A stretch of 45,229 bases of DNA from a virus: positions 1-45,229 of the IMG/VR virus record IMGVR_UViG_3300025308_000007; one strand, given 5' to 3'. Positions 14,536 through 22,096 of the stretch are shown here, one piece after another. Numbering within the stretch: position 1 is the first letter of the stretch; each line of letters opens with the position of its first letter. The notes under the pieces were generated by a model. That model was not told the origin of the DNA, did not search any database, and saw nothing but the letters and a program-made list of their open reading frames with translations. Both the position numbers and the translations under genes were made by a program.

Positions 14536-17334
14536 TCAGATCGGCGTCTTGTCAACCGGGCGCGCCGCACTCAGCCCGTACTGCTCCAGCGCCGGCAGGC
14601 TCAGGCCCACCATGTGCGCCACGCGCCTGCCGTTGCAGGTGCGCTCGATGTCGTCCTCGGCCAGCACGTTGGCCGTCTGCAGGGCGCGCTTGAACACCCG
14701 GTCGCTCTTGACCGGCAGCGCGTCCCAGAACTCGCGCAGGCTGTGCTCGCGCGCCATGTGGTCCATCACGTGGCTGGTGCGCACTGCCAGGAAGGGCTCG
14801 CCCTCGGCCGTCTCGTCGAACAGGAACGGGTGCCTGAACGTGCCGCGCGAGATCTCGCTCAGCAGCAGGTCCACGATCCACACCCATGGCTGGCGGTCGC
14901 CCTTGCTCTCGGTGATGTGCGCGTTCATCTGCGCCGTCAGGTCGCGGATGAAGCCGCCCTGGCTCAGGTCGATGTCGGCAAACTCGCACAGCAGCACCCA
15001 GGCCGCGCGCACCGCCGCGTAGTTGGTCAGGATGCGCACCGCGCCGGCGTCGTCCTCCTTGGCCGCGCAGCTGGTCTGCAGCTCGGCGATGCACTTGGCG
15101 TGCAGCTCCTGCACCCGCGCCTTTGGCAGCCCGGCCAGAAACTCCAGCCACTGCCGTACCGGAAACACCGGCAGGTCCTCCGGCATCAGCGGCCCGCGCA
15201 TCGCCTTGCTCAGGTGGTTGCGCACCAGCTTGCCCTGCAGCGTGGCCACCGGCACGTCCTCGCCGGCCAGCAGCACCGGCGCGCAGATCAAGAAGTCCTT
15301 CAGCTCAGCGCCGCGCCGCGTGTGGCTGTACTGGTAGGCCTCCTGCAGGTTGTTCACTGCCTTGTTGATCAGGTCCTGCTTGTTCGCGCTCAGCTCGCCC
15401 CAGCCCACCGGGTGGCTGGTGTAGCTCACGCTCGTCAGGATGCGGAACTCCGTCTGCATGCTCTGGCGGCTGAACACCGTCATGCCGATCGTGCGCTCCA
15501 GCCGCTTGAGCACCGTGTCCTTGCCCACCCCCTTGTCGGCCTGCATCACGAAGTGCGGCCAGAAGCCCAGGAAGGCCTTCAGGTGCGCGCCCAGCGCCCA
15601 CACCAGCATCTGCAGCGCCCCGTTCTCGGCAAACGTGGCCTGGTAGGCCGTCACCACCTCGCGCGCCGAGCTGCGCGGCCCCGAGGGGAACGTCAGCGCG
15701 TTGTACGGGCACTGCTGCGCCGGGTCGGTGAAGTAGCAGTCGGGCCCCTCGTTGACCACCGGCCGCCCGTTGCGCCAGGCCAGCCCCACAAAATTCACCG
15801 CGTCGCGCGCCCCGATGTCGGCCGCGCGCTCCATGATGTTGATCATCCGGCTGAAGTTCTGCGGGCTGAACACCGGCCCCAGCTTCTTCCAGTGCTCCAC
15901 GTTGTGCAGCTGCTCGTCGGACACCACCTTGCGCAGCAGCCGGCTGCCGTAGCGCGGCACCTGCACGCTCACCGCAAAGATCGTGTGCGGGCTCGTGTCC
16001 TTGTCGCCCGTCATGGTGCTGGTGGGGCTGGCAATCGTCACCCGGCTCACCCCCGCCACGCGAAAGCCGCACACATTGCCCAGCGTCAGCTTCTCCCGGG
16101 CGCCGTCCTTGCCATCGTCGTCGTCACCGGGCTTGGGGCTTTCGTACTTCTCCACGTAGCTGGTGAAGTCGGGCCGCACCCTGAAGCGCCAGTACACCTG
16201 GTTGTCATGGAAGGGCAGCCAGATCCGCGGCTTGCCCTTGTGCTCCTTGCCCGGCATGCCGGGGATCAGCCACTGCTCGAGCTTCTGGATCGCGTTGCCC
16301 AACCGCTCGGGCCCGTGCGCCTGCAGGTAGTCGTTCAGGTCGTTGATCGGCTCCTTGTCGTCGTCCAGCCAGTCGTCCATGTCCACCATCAGGGCCGGCA
16401 CATCCAGGCCCATCAGCCCCTCGTGCGCGGCCCAGGCCGCCACCAGCCCGGCGCAATAGCCCGCCTTGGGGCCGTGCTCGATCGGCTTGTCGTTGTCGAA
16501 GGCCAGGATCACCTGCTTGCCGATGAACAACCGCCAGTCCATGCCCGCCACGCTGCCCGTGCCCCGCACCGCCACGGCCGCGGTGTGCGGCAGCGCGCAG
16601 GTGTCCACGCTCAGCGCATTGATCGCGCTCTCCACCACGAACACCCGCTTGGCCGCCGCAAACCGCCGCCAGTCGCTGCACCAGGGCGCGCCCACCTTCT
16701 CGCCCTGGCTCTGCGTCTTCATGCCGCCGTTGGCATCGGCGTCGATGTAGCGCATGTCCACCGCCACCACGTTGCCCGCATCGCTCGTGCGCACGATGCT
16801 GGCCACCGCCAGCCCGCCGTGGTTGATCTCGCCGACGGCAAATTTCGGGTTCACGTAGTCGTTGATCCCCAGCGTGCCGCGGTCGATCGCATGGGTGATC
16901 GCCTTCTCGCTGATCCCCCGCCCCGTCAGGTAGTCCACCAGCGCCGCGCGCTTGGTGGCGTCCTTCAGGTTGGCCGTGCAGTTGTCGGCGATCCACTCCA
17001 CCTTGGTGCGCTCGCGCCGCTCGCCGGGCAGCTTCGGGTCGACCACCGCGATGCGGTACATGTCGCCCAGTGCGCGCACCGCCTCGCGGAAGTCGCAGCC
17101 CTGCACGTGCATGTACAGGTCCACCGGGCCGCCGCCGGTGTCCTGGCTGAAGTCCTTGAAGTAGCTGCGCCCGTCCTTCTTGTAGGTGCTCAGCGAGGGC
17201 ATCTTGTCGGCGTGGTGCGGGCTCTTGAAGTTGCCCCGGTCGCCCGGGCGCTCCAGGCCCAGGCGGATCGCCAGGTCCTCGCAATCCACCCGCCCGTTGA
17301 TTTCGTCGGCGAGTGATGGTCTGTTGGTGCTCAT
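14536..17334 (-). CDS. TOPRIM primase-helicase
   Basis: 932 aa, probably the phage replication protein combining primer synthesis and DNA unwinding. A CHC2-like primase zinc-finger region (residues about 33-80: FKSPHHADKMPSLSTY, then YFKDFSQDTGGGPVDLYMHV) keeps the fold pattern but has lost the zinc cysteines. A TOPRIM domain spans about 228-290, with E235 in VFVVESAINAL and acidic D280/D282 in ILAFDNDKP. A P-loop ATPase domain starts near 590, with Walker A at about 600-607 (DKGVGKDT) in a region resembling virus-type helicases. ATG 17334 begins MSTNRPSLADEINGR. It is the only recognisable replication gene in the genome. Confidence 0.87.
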   Translation of the reverse strand: MSTNRPSLADEINGRVDCEDLAIRLGLERPGDRGNFKSPHHADKMPSLSTYKKDGRSYFKDFSQDTGGGPVDLYMHVQGCDFREAVRALGDMYRIAVVDPKLPGERRERTKVEWIADNCTANLKDATKRAALVDYLTGRGISEKAITHAIDRGTLGINDYVNPKFAVGEINHGGLAVASIVRTSDAGNVVAVDMRYIDADANGGMKTQSQGEKVGAPWCSDWRRFAAAKRVFVVESAINALSVDTCALPHTAAVAVRGTGSVAGMDWRLFIGKQVILAFDNDKPIEHGPKAGYCAGLVAAWAAHEGLMGLDVPALMVDMDDWLDDDKEPINDLNDYLQAHGPERLGNAIQKLEQWLIPGMPGKEHKGKPRIWLPFHDNQVYWRFRVRPDFTSYVEKYESPKPGDDDDGKDGAREKLTLGNVCGFRVAGVSRVTIASPTSTMTGDKDTSPHTIFAVSVQVPRYGSRLLRKVVSDEQLHNVEHWKKLGPVFSPQNFSRMINIMERAADIGARDAVNFVGLAWRNGRPVVNEGPDCYFTDPAQQCPYNALTFPSGPRSSAREVVTAYQATFAENGALQMLVWALGAHLKAFLGFWPHFVMQADKGVGKDTVLKRLERTIGMTVFSRQSMQTEFRILTSVSYTSHPVGWGELSANKQDLINKAVNNLQEAYQYSHTRRGAELKDFLICAPVLLAGEDVPVATLQGKLVRNHLSKAMRGPLMPEDLPVFPVRQWLEFLAGLPKARVQELHAKCIAELQTSCAAKEDDAGAVRILTNYAAVRAAWVLLCEFADIDLSQGGFIRDLTAQMNAHITESKGDRQPWVWIVDLLLSEISRGTFRHPFLFDETAEGEPFLAVRTSHVMDHMAREHSLREFWDALPVKSDRVFKRALQTANVLAEDDIERTCNGRRVAHMVGLSLPALEQYGLSAARPVDKTPI

Positions 17335-17394
17335 GAAGGGGTTGGTGCGGTCAGCGCCGCCTGGTGGCGGTCGGGTTGTTGTTCGGTGCAGCGC

Positions 17395-17679
17395 TCAGAA
17401 CAGCTGCGGAGTGCTGTCGCTCGCGTGGGCCAGCCGCACCAGCTGCTTGGCCTCCACCGCGTCAACGGCCTGCCCCACCACCTTCAGGTAGGCCCGGCTG
17501 TTGTGCAGGCAGGGCGACCGGCGCAGCACCTTCCACGCCGCGTACACCTCGCGGCGCAGCCCCACTGGCACCATGCGCCAGTGGCCGTTGCACATCAGGT
17601 GGCTGCGCAGCACCACGTGCTGGCAGCCCACGGCCCGGCACCGGTAGCGCTGGCCATTCGCGTCCGGCGGCTGCATCAC
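17395..17679 (-). CDS. Small zinc-binding protein
   Basis: 94 aa. The pattern CRAVGCQHVVLRSHLMCNGHWRM resembles small phage proteins with two Cys pairs plus His that probably bind zinc, followed by VPVGLRREVYAAWKVLRR. Function unknown. It ends about 60 bases before the primase-helicase gene and overlaps the upstream gene by 4 bases. Confidence 0.7.
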   Translation of the reverse strand: MMQPPDANGQRYRCRAVGCQHVVLRSHLMCNGHWRMVPVGLRREVYAAWKVLRRSPCLHNSRAYLKVVGQAVDAVEAKQLVRLAHASDSTPQLF

Positions 17680-17996
17680 CGGCCCCCGGCCGCCCGCGCC
17701 GATGCCGGCAGCGACAGCGCCAGCGCCACGTCCGCGCTGCAGCTCAGGCGCCAGCCCTCACCGCAGAACATCGCGTCGCCGCCCTCCTGCATCGCGTCCA
17801 GCACCACATCGGCCACCCAGAACGGCACCGCCAGCGCCACCGCCAGCGCGCCGGTGGTCACATGCGTGCAGCGGTGCTGCCACAGAAGCGCCAGCGCCTT
17901 ACTGCGCAGCGGTGCCACCTCGTAGATCTGCATGCTCTGCTCCATCGCCTGCAGGCAGGCGCTCGTGTCTGTCGGGCGTGGGTCGGTCGGGTTCAT
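17676..17996 (-). CDS. Hypothetical protein with possible helix-turn-helix
   Basis: 106 aa from ATG 17996 (MNPTDPRPTDTSACL). The central part (ALALLWQHRCTHVTTGALAV, then VPFWVADVVLDAMQ) could form a winged helix-turn-helix. The C-terminus is Ala-rich. No family recognised. ATGA overlap with the upstream gene. Confidence 0.6.
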   Translation of the reverse strand: MNPTDPRPTDTSACLQAMEQSMQIYEVAPLRSKALALLWQHRCTHVTTGALAVALAVPFWVADVVLDAMQEGGDAMFCGEGWRLSCSADVALALSLPASARAAGGR

Positions 17997-18409
17997 TGCT
18001 GCGCCCAGCTCGCCACGCAGCCGGCCAGCCTGGCCACCGAGTCGATGTCGCCGTAGTCGGCCTGCAGCTCGGCCATCACCAGCTGCTCGGTGCCGTCGGC
18101 GCTGTCCACGCGCTGCGCCAGGCCCACATGGGCGTGCTTGCGGTCGGTGCTCTGGCCCATCACCGCGGCGCGGCGCACGCCACGGCGCACCAGGTCGCGC
18201 ATCGCGCGGCGGGCCCACAGCGTGCCGCCCAGCCGGTACTCGCGGCCCCGGGCGTTGAACATCACCGTGCCGGCCACCACCAGGTCGGCCAGCTCGTCGT
18301 CCAGCACCGCATCGCCCCAGCGCAGGCCGGCGGTCAGTTCGGTGCGGCCCATCCAGCCGCCATGCTCGGCCAGGCGCTTGGTCAGCGCCGCTGCGCAGGG
18401 GTTGCCCAT
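17993..18409 (-). CDS. Putative winged-helix DNA-binding protein
   Basis: 138 aa from ATG 18409, which overlaps the upstream stop as TGATG. The N-terminal ALTKRLAEHGGWMGRTELTA, followed by DDELADLVVAGTVMF and REYRLGGTLWARRAMRDLVR, is the helix-helix-wing pattern of small winged-helix proteins that decide chain by helix pairs. The C-terminal region varies. Regulator or structural DNA-binder; target unknown. Confidence 0.62.
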   Translation of the reverse strand: MGNPCAAALTKRLAEHGGWMGRTELTAGLRWGDAVLDDELADLVVAGTVMFNARGREYRLGGTLWARRAMRDLVRRGVRRAAVMGQSTDRKHAHVGLAQRVDSADGTEQLVMAELQADYGDIDSVARLAGCVASWAQQ

Positions 18410-18564
18410 CACGCGGCCCTCCGGTCCAGGCAGATCAGCGCCAGCGACAGCGCCGGCCCGTACATCGCCTCGGCCAGCAGCTCGGCGGCCAGCCGGCTGC
18501 AGTGGTGCAGCTCCACCTGGTGGCGCCGGCCGGCCGCGTCGCGGTGCGTCACGCGCCAGCTCAT
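18409..18564 (-). CDS. Very small hypothetical protein
   Basis: 51 aa from ATG 18564 (MSWRVTHRDAAGRRH), overlapping its neighbours by 4 bases upstream (ATGA) and 1 base downstream. A basic beta-like N-terminus precedes a helix LAAELLAEAMYGPALSLALI. Nothing beyond the coupled position supports a role. Confidence 0.5.
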   Translation of the reverse strand: MSWRVTHRDAAGRRHQVELHHCSRLAAELLAEAMYGPALSLALICLDRRAA

Positions 18565-18983
18565 GGCCGCACCGCCTGCATTGCCGCCTGCGCCGGTGCC
18601 GCCACCGGCTCGGGCAGGCCCTTCAGCAGCATCTGGCCAGCGCCCTCGGTGGGCAGATTGGCCCGCGTGCACGCGCCCTTCAGCCGCCACGAATGCGCCA
18701 TGTGCTCCAGCCGGTGGCCGAAGTCGCGGCGCCCGAAGGCCCGGTTCAGCACCTCGTGCACCTCGGGCCAGTTGAGGTTGGCGTCCATGGCCAGCACGTC
18801 GAAGGCCGCGCGCAGCAGCGCTGAATCCAGCCGCCGCAGCTCCGTCAGGTCGAAGGGGAAGCGCCGGCCGTTGTACAGCCCCAGCAGCAGCCGGGCGCAC
18901 ACCCCCGACTGGCCGGTGTCGTTCTGCGCCACGTTCCACAGCGCGATCAGCGCCTCCAGCCGGGTGCGGTCGGTGCTCAGCAT
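18561..18983 (-). CDS. Conserved phage protein (DUF7673-like)
   Basis: 140 aa from ATG 18983 (MLSTDRTRLEALIAL). The pattern GVCARLLLGLYNGRRFPFDL, then TELRRLDSALLRAAFDVLAM, followed by WPEVHEVLNRAFG, is typical of a small phage/plasmid protein family of unknown function. The family name is from memory. It overlaps the end of the recombinase gene by 7 bases. Confidence 0.65.
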   Translation of the reverse strand: MLSTDRTRLEALIALWNVAQNDTGQSGVCARLLLGLYNGRRFPFDLTELRRLDSALLRAAFDVLAMDANLNWPEVHEVLNRAFGRRDFGHRLEHMAHSWRLKGACTRANLPTEGAGQMLLKGLPEPVAAPAQAAMQAVRP

Positions 18984-19678
18984 GGCGCCACCTCATGGGT
19001 GCCTGTCACCTCGGCGACCACACCCGCCGCGCGGCGGGCGGCCTTCTTGGGCATGCGCCCACCGGCGGTGGCCTGCAGCGCCTGCACGTACTCGTCGCGC
19101 GCCAGCTGCGTGTAGATCGCCGTGCTGGCCGCCGACACATGGCCCAGCGCCAGCTGCGCCACCTTCATCGGGTTGGCCGCCCGGCTGCGGTTGATGATGT
19201 TCACCCCCCGCGTGTGCCGCAGCCAGTGCGGGCTCACCCCACCGGCCAGCCCGCCCGCCTGCGCCCAGGCCTTGATGCGCACCTGGTAGCTGCGCACGCT
19301 CAACGCCTTGCCGTCGCGCCCCCAGATCAGCGGCACCGGCGCGTCGGGCTCCAGCGCAGCGCTCTCCTCGCGCTGCAGGGCCAGCAGGGCCAGCAGGCTG
19401 GTGCGCACCGGCTCGGTCACCAGGTACTCATGGCCGCGGCGCTTGCCCTGGCTGTTGGCCTTGCGCTGGGCGGGCGCCACCACCAGCCAGCCGCTGGCCA
19501 GCGCGGCCTCGGCCTGCGCGGCGGTAAAGCTGGCCAGCTCAGAGACGCGTGCCCCAGTCTCGATCATCAGCCGCATCCAGTGGTAGTCGCGCTGCGCCAG
19601 CGGGTCGCTGCTCTGCCGCGCGGCCCGCAGCAGCGCGCGCTGCTCCGTCTCGTTCAAGAATCGCTTCAGCATGTCCAT
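18977..19678 (-). CDS. Minimal tyrosine recombinase (catalytic domain only)
   Basis: 233 aa from ATG 19678, with AAGGAG 6 nt upstream. It has all the catalytic positions of a tyrosine recombinase: R44 in TGARVSELAS, a basic hairpin near K79, H151 and R154 in SPHWLRHTRG, H180 in LALGHVSAAST and Y189 in AIYTQL. It lacks the N-terminal core-binding domain present in the integrase at 1-955 and starts almost at the catalytic fold. It may resolve multimers, act with host or phage partners, or be a regulator; it is not obviously decayed. A third recombinase, of the serine type, is at 41446-43071. Confidence 0.82.
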   Translation of the reverse strand: MDMLKRFLNETEQRALLRAARQSSDPLAQRDYHWMRLMIETGARVSELASFTAAQAEAALASGWLVVAPAQRKANSQGKRRGHEYLVTEPVRTSLLALLALQREESAALEPDAPVPLIWGRDGKALSVRSYQVRIKAWAQAGGLAGGVSPHWLRHTRGVNIINRSRAANPMKVAQLALGHVSAASTAIYTQLARDEYVQALQATAGGRMPKKAARRAAGVVAEVTGTHEVAPC

Positions 19679-19778
19679 GGTCTTCTCCTTGTCGTGCCTC
19701 GTCGGCATCCAGAAACGCACACAGGCCCAGGTAGATGGCGGCCCACAGCACGGCCCCGCCCCACGCACCGGCCCTCAT
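19539..19778 (-). CDS. Possible small membrane protein overlapping the minimal recombinase
   Basis: 79 aa from ATG 19778. The N-terminus MRAGAWGGAVLWAAIYLGL, continuing CAFLDADEARQ, has one plausible membrane segment. The second half lies in another frame of the recombinase gene and looks like shadow sequence. No good ribosome site precedes the ATG. If real, only the first 35 residues or so carry information. Confidence 0.3.
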   Translation of the reverse strand: MRAGAWGGAVLWAAIYLGLCAFLDADEARQGEDHGHAEAILERDGAARAAAGRAAEQRPAGAARLPLDAADDRDWGTRL

Positions 19779-20266
19779 GGCGCGGGGCCTACCTCGTCCG
19801 CGCCGCTGCCGCCCGCACGCGGGCCAGCCAGGCCTGGCGGGCGCACACCGTCAGCACGTGCCGGCGTTGTGGGTCGGCCAGCAGCTCGTCCAAGCTCCTG
19901 AACCGCCGCCTGAAAAACGGCCGTGCCTGCCAGATGCGCTGCACCTCGGCCAGCACCTCGTCCGCGCTGGGCTCCAGCGGCAGGGCCTGCTGCTGGCTGG
20001 GCACCGGCGCGCGCCGCGGCGGCCAGCTCACGTTGTGCTGCGGCATGGGCGGCCTCCTTCTGGCGTTTGAAGTCGATCAGCGCGCTCCCGAAGCAGGCCA
20101 ACAGCCGCGCTGCCACGGCGGGCCCGCCGATGCCCTGCCCCGGCTGCAGGCCGTGCACGATGCGGCGCTGCGTCACCGGCAGCGGCGCGGCCGGCAGCGG
20201 GGGCGCCAGGGCCACCAGGGCCACAGGGGCGCCCTCAGGCGCGCCGGGCGGTTTGTTGGTCGTCAT
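19775..20266 (-). CDS. Hypothetical protein, tail overlapping another frame
   Basis: 163 aa from ATG 20266, with GGAGG 8 nt upstream. The first 75 residues (MTTNKPPGAPEGAPVALVAL ... ALIDFKRQKEAAHAA) look like a genuine protein. The remaining 90 are Ala/Gly/Arg-rich, in the frame overlapping the well-supported 85-aa gene at 19789-20046. The natural end may have been lost by an indel, or the two genes are truly nested. No function can be assigned. Confidence 0.45.
   Translation of the reverse strand: MTTNKPPGAPEGAPVALVALAPPLPAAPLPVTQRRIVHGLQPGQGIGGPAVAARLLACFGSALIDFKRQKEAAHAAAQRELAAAARAGAQPAAGPAAGAQRGRGAGRGAAHLAGTAVFQAAVQELGRAAGRPTTPARADGVRPPGLAGPRAGGSGADEVGPAP
19789..20046 (-). CDS. Small hypothetical protein with strong ribosome site
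   Basis: 85 aa from ATG 20046 (MPQHNVSWPPRRAPV), preceded by AAGGAGG at a spacing of about 6. The central part SADEVLAEVQRIWQARPFFR, then RFRSLDELLADPQRRHVLTV, is a basic helical protein. It lies wholly inside the longer frame 19775-20266. Function unknown. Confidence 0.65.
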   Translation of the reverse strand: MPQHNVSWPPRRAPVPSQQQALPLEPSADEVLAEVQRIWQARPFFRRRFRSLDELLADPQRRHVLTVCARQAWLARVRAAAARTR

Positions 20267-20738
20267 CGACGTAGTCCTCCAGCCGGTGCAGCACCGTCAT
20301 CAGCGCGGCCACCACGTCCATCGCCTCGCCGTGGATGTGGCCCATCTCCTGGCGGCTGAAACGCTTCGCGCGCAGCCCGGTGGCCAGCGCGCCGTGGAAC
20401 TCGCCCGCCTGCTGGCCCATGTCGGCCAGCAGGGTGAGCAGTTCCTCGTCGGTGGCCGTGGCGCGGTCGGTGGTGTCGAAGGTCACCCGCCCGAAGGTGC
20501 CGGCCAGGGCCTCCACGATGCGCAGGTCACCGGTGATCTCGGTCACCAGCACCACGTCGCGCAGGGTGGGCTGGTTGTGCGTGTCGTCGCCGGCCTCGGC
20601 CTTGTTGTAGAGCGTGCCGGTGCGCAGCCCCATGCGGGCGGCCAGCGCGGGCACGTCGCCCGACAACATCACGGCCTGGCGGAAGGCCTCGAACACGTCG
20701 CCAGCACGCTGGCGCTGCAGTGCGTACTTCTTTCCCAC
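20235..20738 (-). CDS. Phage regulatory protein CII / CP76-like
   Basis: 167 aa from GTG 20738, with AGGAG 7 nt upstream. Matches the phage CII (CP76) regulator pattern: GDVFEAFRQAVMLSGDVPAL, then AARMGLRTGTLYNKAEAGDD with HNQPTLRDVVLVTEITGDLR. The central helix-turn-helix lies at about residues 25-50. Family members regulate early transcription in P2-type and related phages. It lies just downstream of the BRO-N gene, consistent with an early regulatory operon. Confidence 0.78.
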   Translation of the reverse strand: MGKKYALQRQRAGDVFEAFRQAVMLSGDVPALAARMGLRTGTLYNKAEAGDDTHNQPTLRDVVLVTEITGDLRIVEALAGTFGRVTFDTTDRATATDEELLTLLADMGQQAGEFHGALATGLRAKRFSRQEMGHIHGEAMDVVAALMTVLHRLEDYVDDDQQTARRA

Positions 20739-20802
20739 GGGTGGGCTCCTGGTGCGGTGGTCATTGGTGCCGGGCGCGGGGGCCCGGCACAGTGGCGGCA
20801 TG

Positions 20803-21384
20803 TCAGGCCGTGCCACCACCGCCGTCAGTCAGGGCCATCTGCCGCAAGCCCGGGCACAGGCCGACCAGCGGCTGCACCGGCAAGCCCACCCAGCGGCACA
20901 GCTGGCGCAGCTGCGCGTACAGCTGCTCGGCATAGCTGCGCGCCGAGCTGCTGCCCAGCGTCCCCAGCTCGCGGGCGATCAGCCGGCATTCCTTCATGTA
21001 GGCCAGCCGGATCGCGTGGCTCAGTGGCTTCATCTGCTGGGGCACGTCCACGCCATCCAGCACATCGAGCACCCAGCGGCGGAAGGCTGCGGCCACGGCG
21101 GTGCGCGCCAGCATGCCCAGCAGATGGGCGCCGCGCAGGCTGAAGATGCGCACCTGCTGCCGGCCGCCGGCGGTGGGCAGATCGACCACCTGCGTCATGA
21201 CGTCGGAGAACTCGGCGGAGTTGCGGTCGTAGAGCTTCTGCATGTCCTGCCGCGTGTTTTGGTACCCCAAGGCGTCACCAATCTGGTGACCCCTCAGCCA
21301 CGGTTGACCATGCAGGTCAATGACGTTGAACTCGGTGTCTTGGAACTGCAGCGTGACAGCGCTGCTCGAATTCGGGTTGCTCAT
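20803..21384 (-). CDS. BRO-N domain antirepressor-like protein
   Basis: 193 aa from ATG 21384. Residues about 10-115 form a BRO-N DNA-binding domain: LQFQDTEFNVIDLHGQPWLR, GHQIGDALGYQNTRQDMQKL, then RQQVRIFSLRGAHLLGMLA and AAFRRWVLDVLD. A helical C-terminal domain follows. It lies downstream of an Arc-like gene and has its own promoter containing the operator half-site TAGTAC, the position of ant in the P22 immI region. Role inferred: an antirepressor used during induction or superinfection. Confidence 0.83.
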   Translation of the reverse strand: MSNPNSSSAVTLQFQDTEFNVIDLHGQPWLRGHQIGDALGYQNTRQDMQKLYDRNSAEFSDVMTQVVDLPTAGGRQQVRIFSLRGAHLLGMLARTAVAAAFRRWVLDVLDGVDVPQQMKPLSHAIRLAYMKECRLIARELGTLGSSSARSYAEQLYAQLRQLCRWVGLPVQPLVGLCPGLRQMALTDGGGGTA

Positions 21385-21444
21385 GTCGATCTCAATTCAG
21401 TGGGTTTAATGCCGCGCGTAGTCACGGAAAAGCGCAGTTTGTGC

Positions 21445-21474
21445 ATAGTACGTGATGACGACAGTGCGCGGCAA
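21445..21474 (-). promoter_or_regulatory. Promoter of the BRO-N gene with operator half-site
   Basis: TTGCCG (21474-21469) and TACTAT (21450-21445) are 18 bases apart on the minus strand. The -10 lies on TAGTAC (21446-21451), the same half-site as in the divergent operator at 21714-21729. The two ribbon-helix-helix proteins could therefore also repress this promoter. Confidence 0.55.
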
Positions 21475-21488
21475 ACTGCCGCGTCAGG

Positions 21489-21677
21489 TCAGGGCACAGC
21501 AGAAACGCTGGTCGTGATCGTTGCCGTCACTGCCTTCGCGCGTGACAGGCTCTCCTCAAGCCGCAACCGCAACTCCTCGCTGCGTGAGCGCCCTGCGCGA
21601 CGTGCAGCGGCGTCGAGTCTCTTGATCAGCGGCTCAGGCATCCGCGCGAGCACAGGGCGGTCGTATTGCTTCTTCAT
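21489..21677 (-). CDS. Arc-like ribbon-helix-helix repressor
   Basis: 62 aa from ATG 21677 (MKKQYDRPVLARMPE). The order strand VLARMPEPLIKRLD then helices AARRAGRSRSEELRLRLEES matches the Arc/CopG/Mnt ribbon-helix-helix fold. Transcribed leftward toward the BRO-N gene and divergent from the plus-strand ribbon-helix-helix gene. By analogy with P22, where Arc sits ahead of ant, it probably limits antirepressor synthesis. Confidence 0.8.
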   Translation of the reverse strand: MKKQYDRPVLARMPEPLIKRLDAAARRAGRSRSEELRLRLEESLSRAKAVTATITTSVSAVP

Positions 21678-21765
21678 GGCAGCGGTCTCTGTAGTGCAGT
21701 TGGTGTAGTTCAATAGTACTCGCGTACTACACGCCGTGCAATACCCTGCCGCTACATTTGTATTC
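21678..21765. promoter_or_regulatory. Divergent promoter/operator between the two ribbon-helix-helix genes
   Basis: The centre holds a perfect palindrome TAGTAC-tcgc-GTACTA (21714-21729), flanked by GTGTAG (21704-21709) and CTACAC (21727-21732) and a further GTAGT at 21691. A leftward promoter TTGCAC-17-TACTAT (21741-21736 and 21718-21713) runs through it, and a weaker rightward one (TTGGTG-18-TACTAC, 21701-21730) overlaps it. Binding of either Arc/Mnt-like protein would block both promoters, as at the P22 immI operator. Confidence 0.72.
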
Positions 21766-22083
21766 ATGGAGAACACAAAGCTTCGGGATCTGCCACCGTT
21801 CAGCATCCGGTTGCAACCGGAACTGCGCGCGGCGCTTGAACGAGAAGCAGGGATCAATGGCCGCACGTTGAGCGCGGAGATCACGCGCCGGCTGAAGGAC
21901 AGCCTTGACGTGGATCACGTCTCATCGGTGGTTCACACAGGCAGTGGGGGGCCGGCCCCGTCGCAGGCTGCCGAGCTGCCGCGCCAGCGCCCGGTCAGCG
22001 ACGCTCACCGCATGCTGCTGGCGCTGTTCGATGCCATGGGCCCTGACAAGCAGCTGGCGCTGCTGACGGTGCTCAAGCGGTGA
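21766..22083 (+). CDS. Mnt/Arc-like ribbon-helix-helix repressor
   Basis: 105 aa on the plus strand from ATG 21766 (MENTKLRDLPPFSIR). A strand PPFSIRLQPELRAALE followed by helices GINGRTLSAEITRRLKDSL forms a clear ribbon-helix-helix domain in the first 50 residues. A linker and a second helical segment (DAHRMLLALFDAMGPDKQLALL) follow, perhaps for oligomerisation as in Mnt. Its divergent arrangement against the Arc-like and BRO-N genes copies the mnt / arc-ant layout of P22. An in-frame ATG at 21736 is possible but lies in the operator region. Confidence 0.8.
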   Translation: MENTKLRDLPPFSIRLQPELRAALEREAGINGRTLSAEITRRLKDSLDVDHVSSVVHTGSGGPAPSQAAELPRQRPVSDAHRMLLALFDAMGPDKQLALLTVLKR

Positions 22084-22096
22084 TCAGGCCTTGGCG

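Noticed and set aside
14614-17316. 900-codon open frame on the plus strand
   Set aside because: Exact antisense of the primase-helicase, which has clear TOPRIM and Walker motifs; the plus product is low-complexity.
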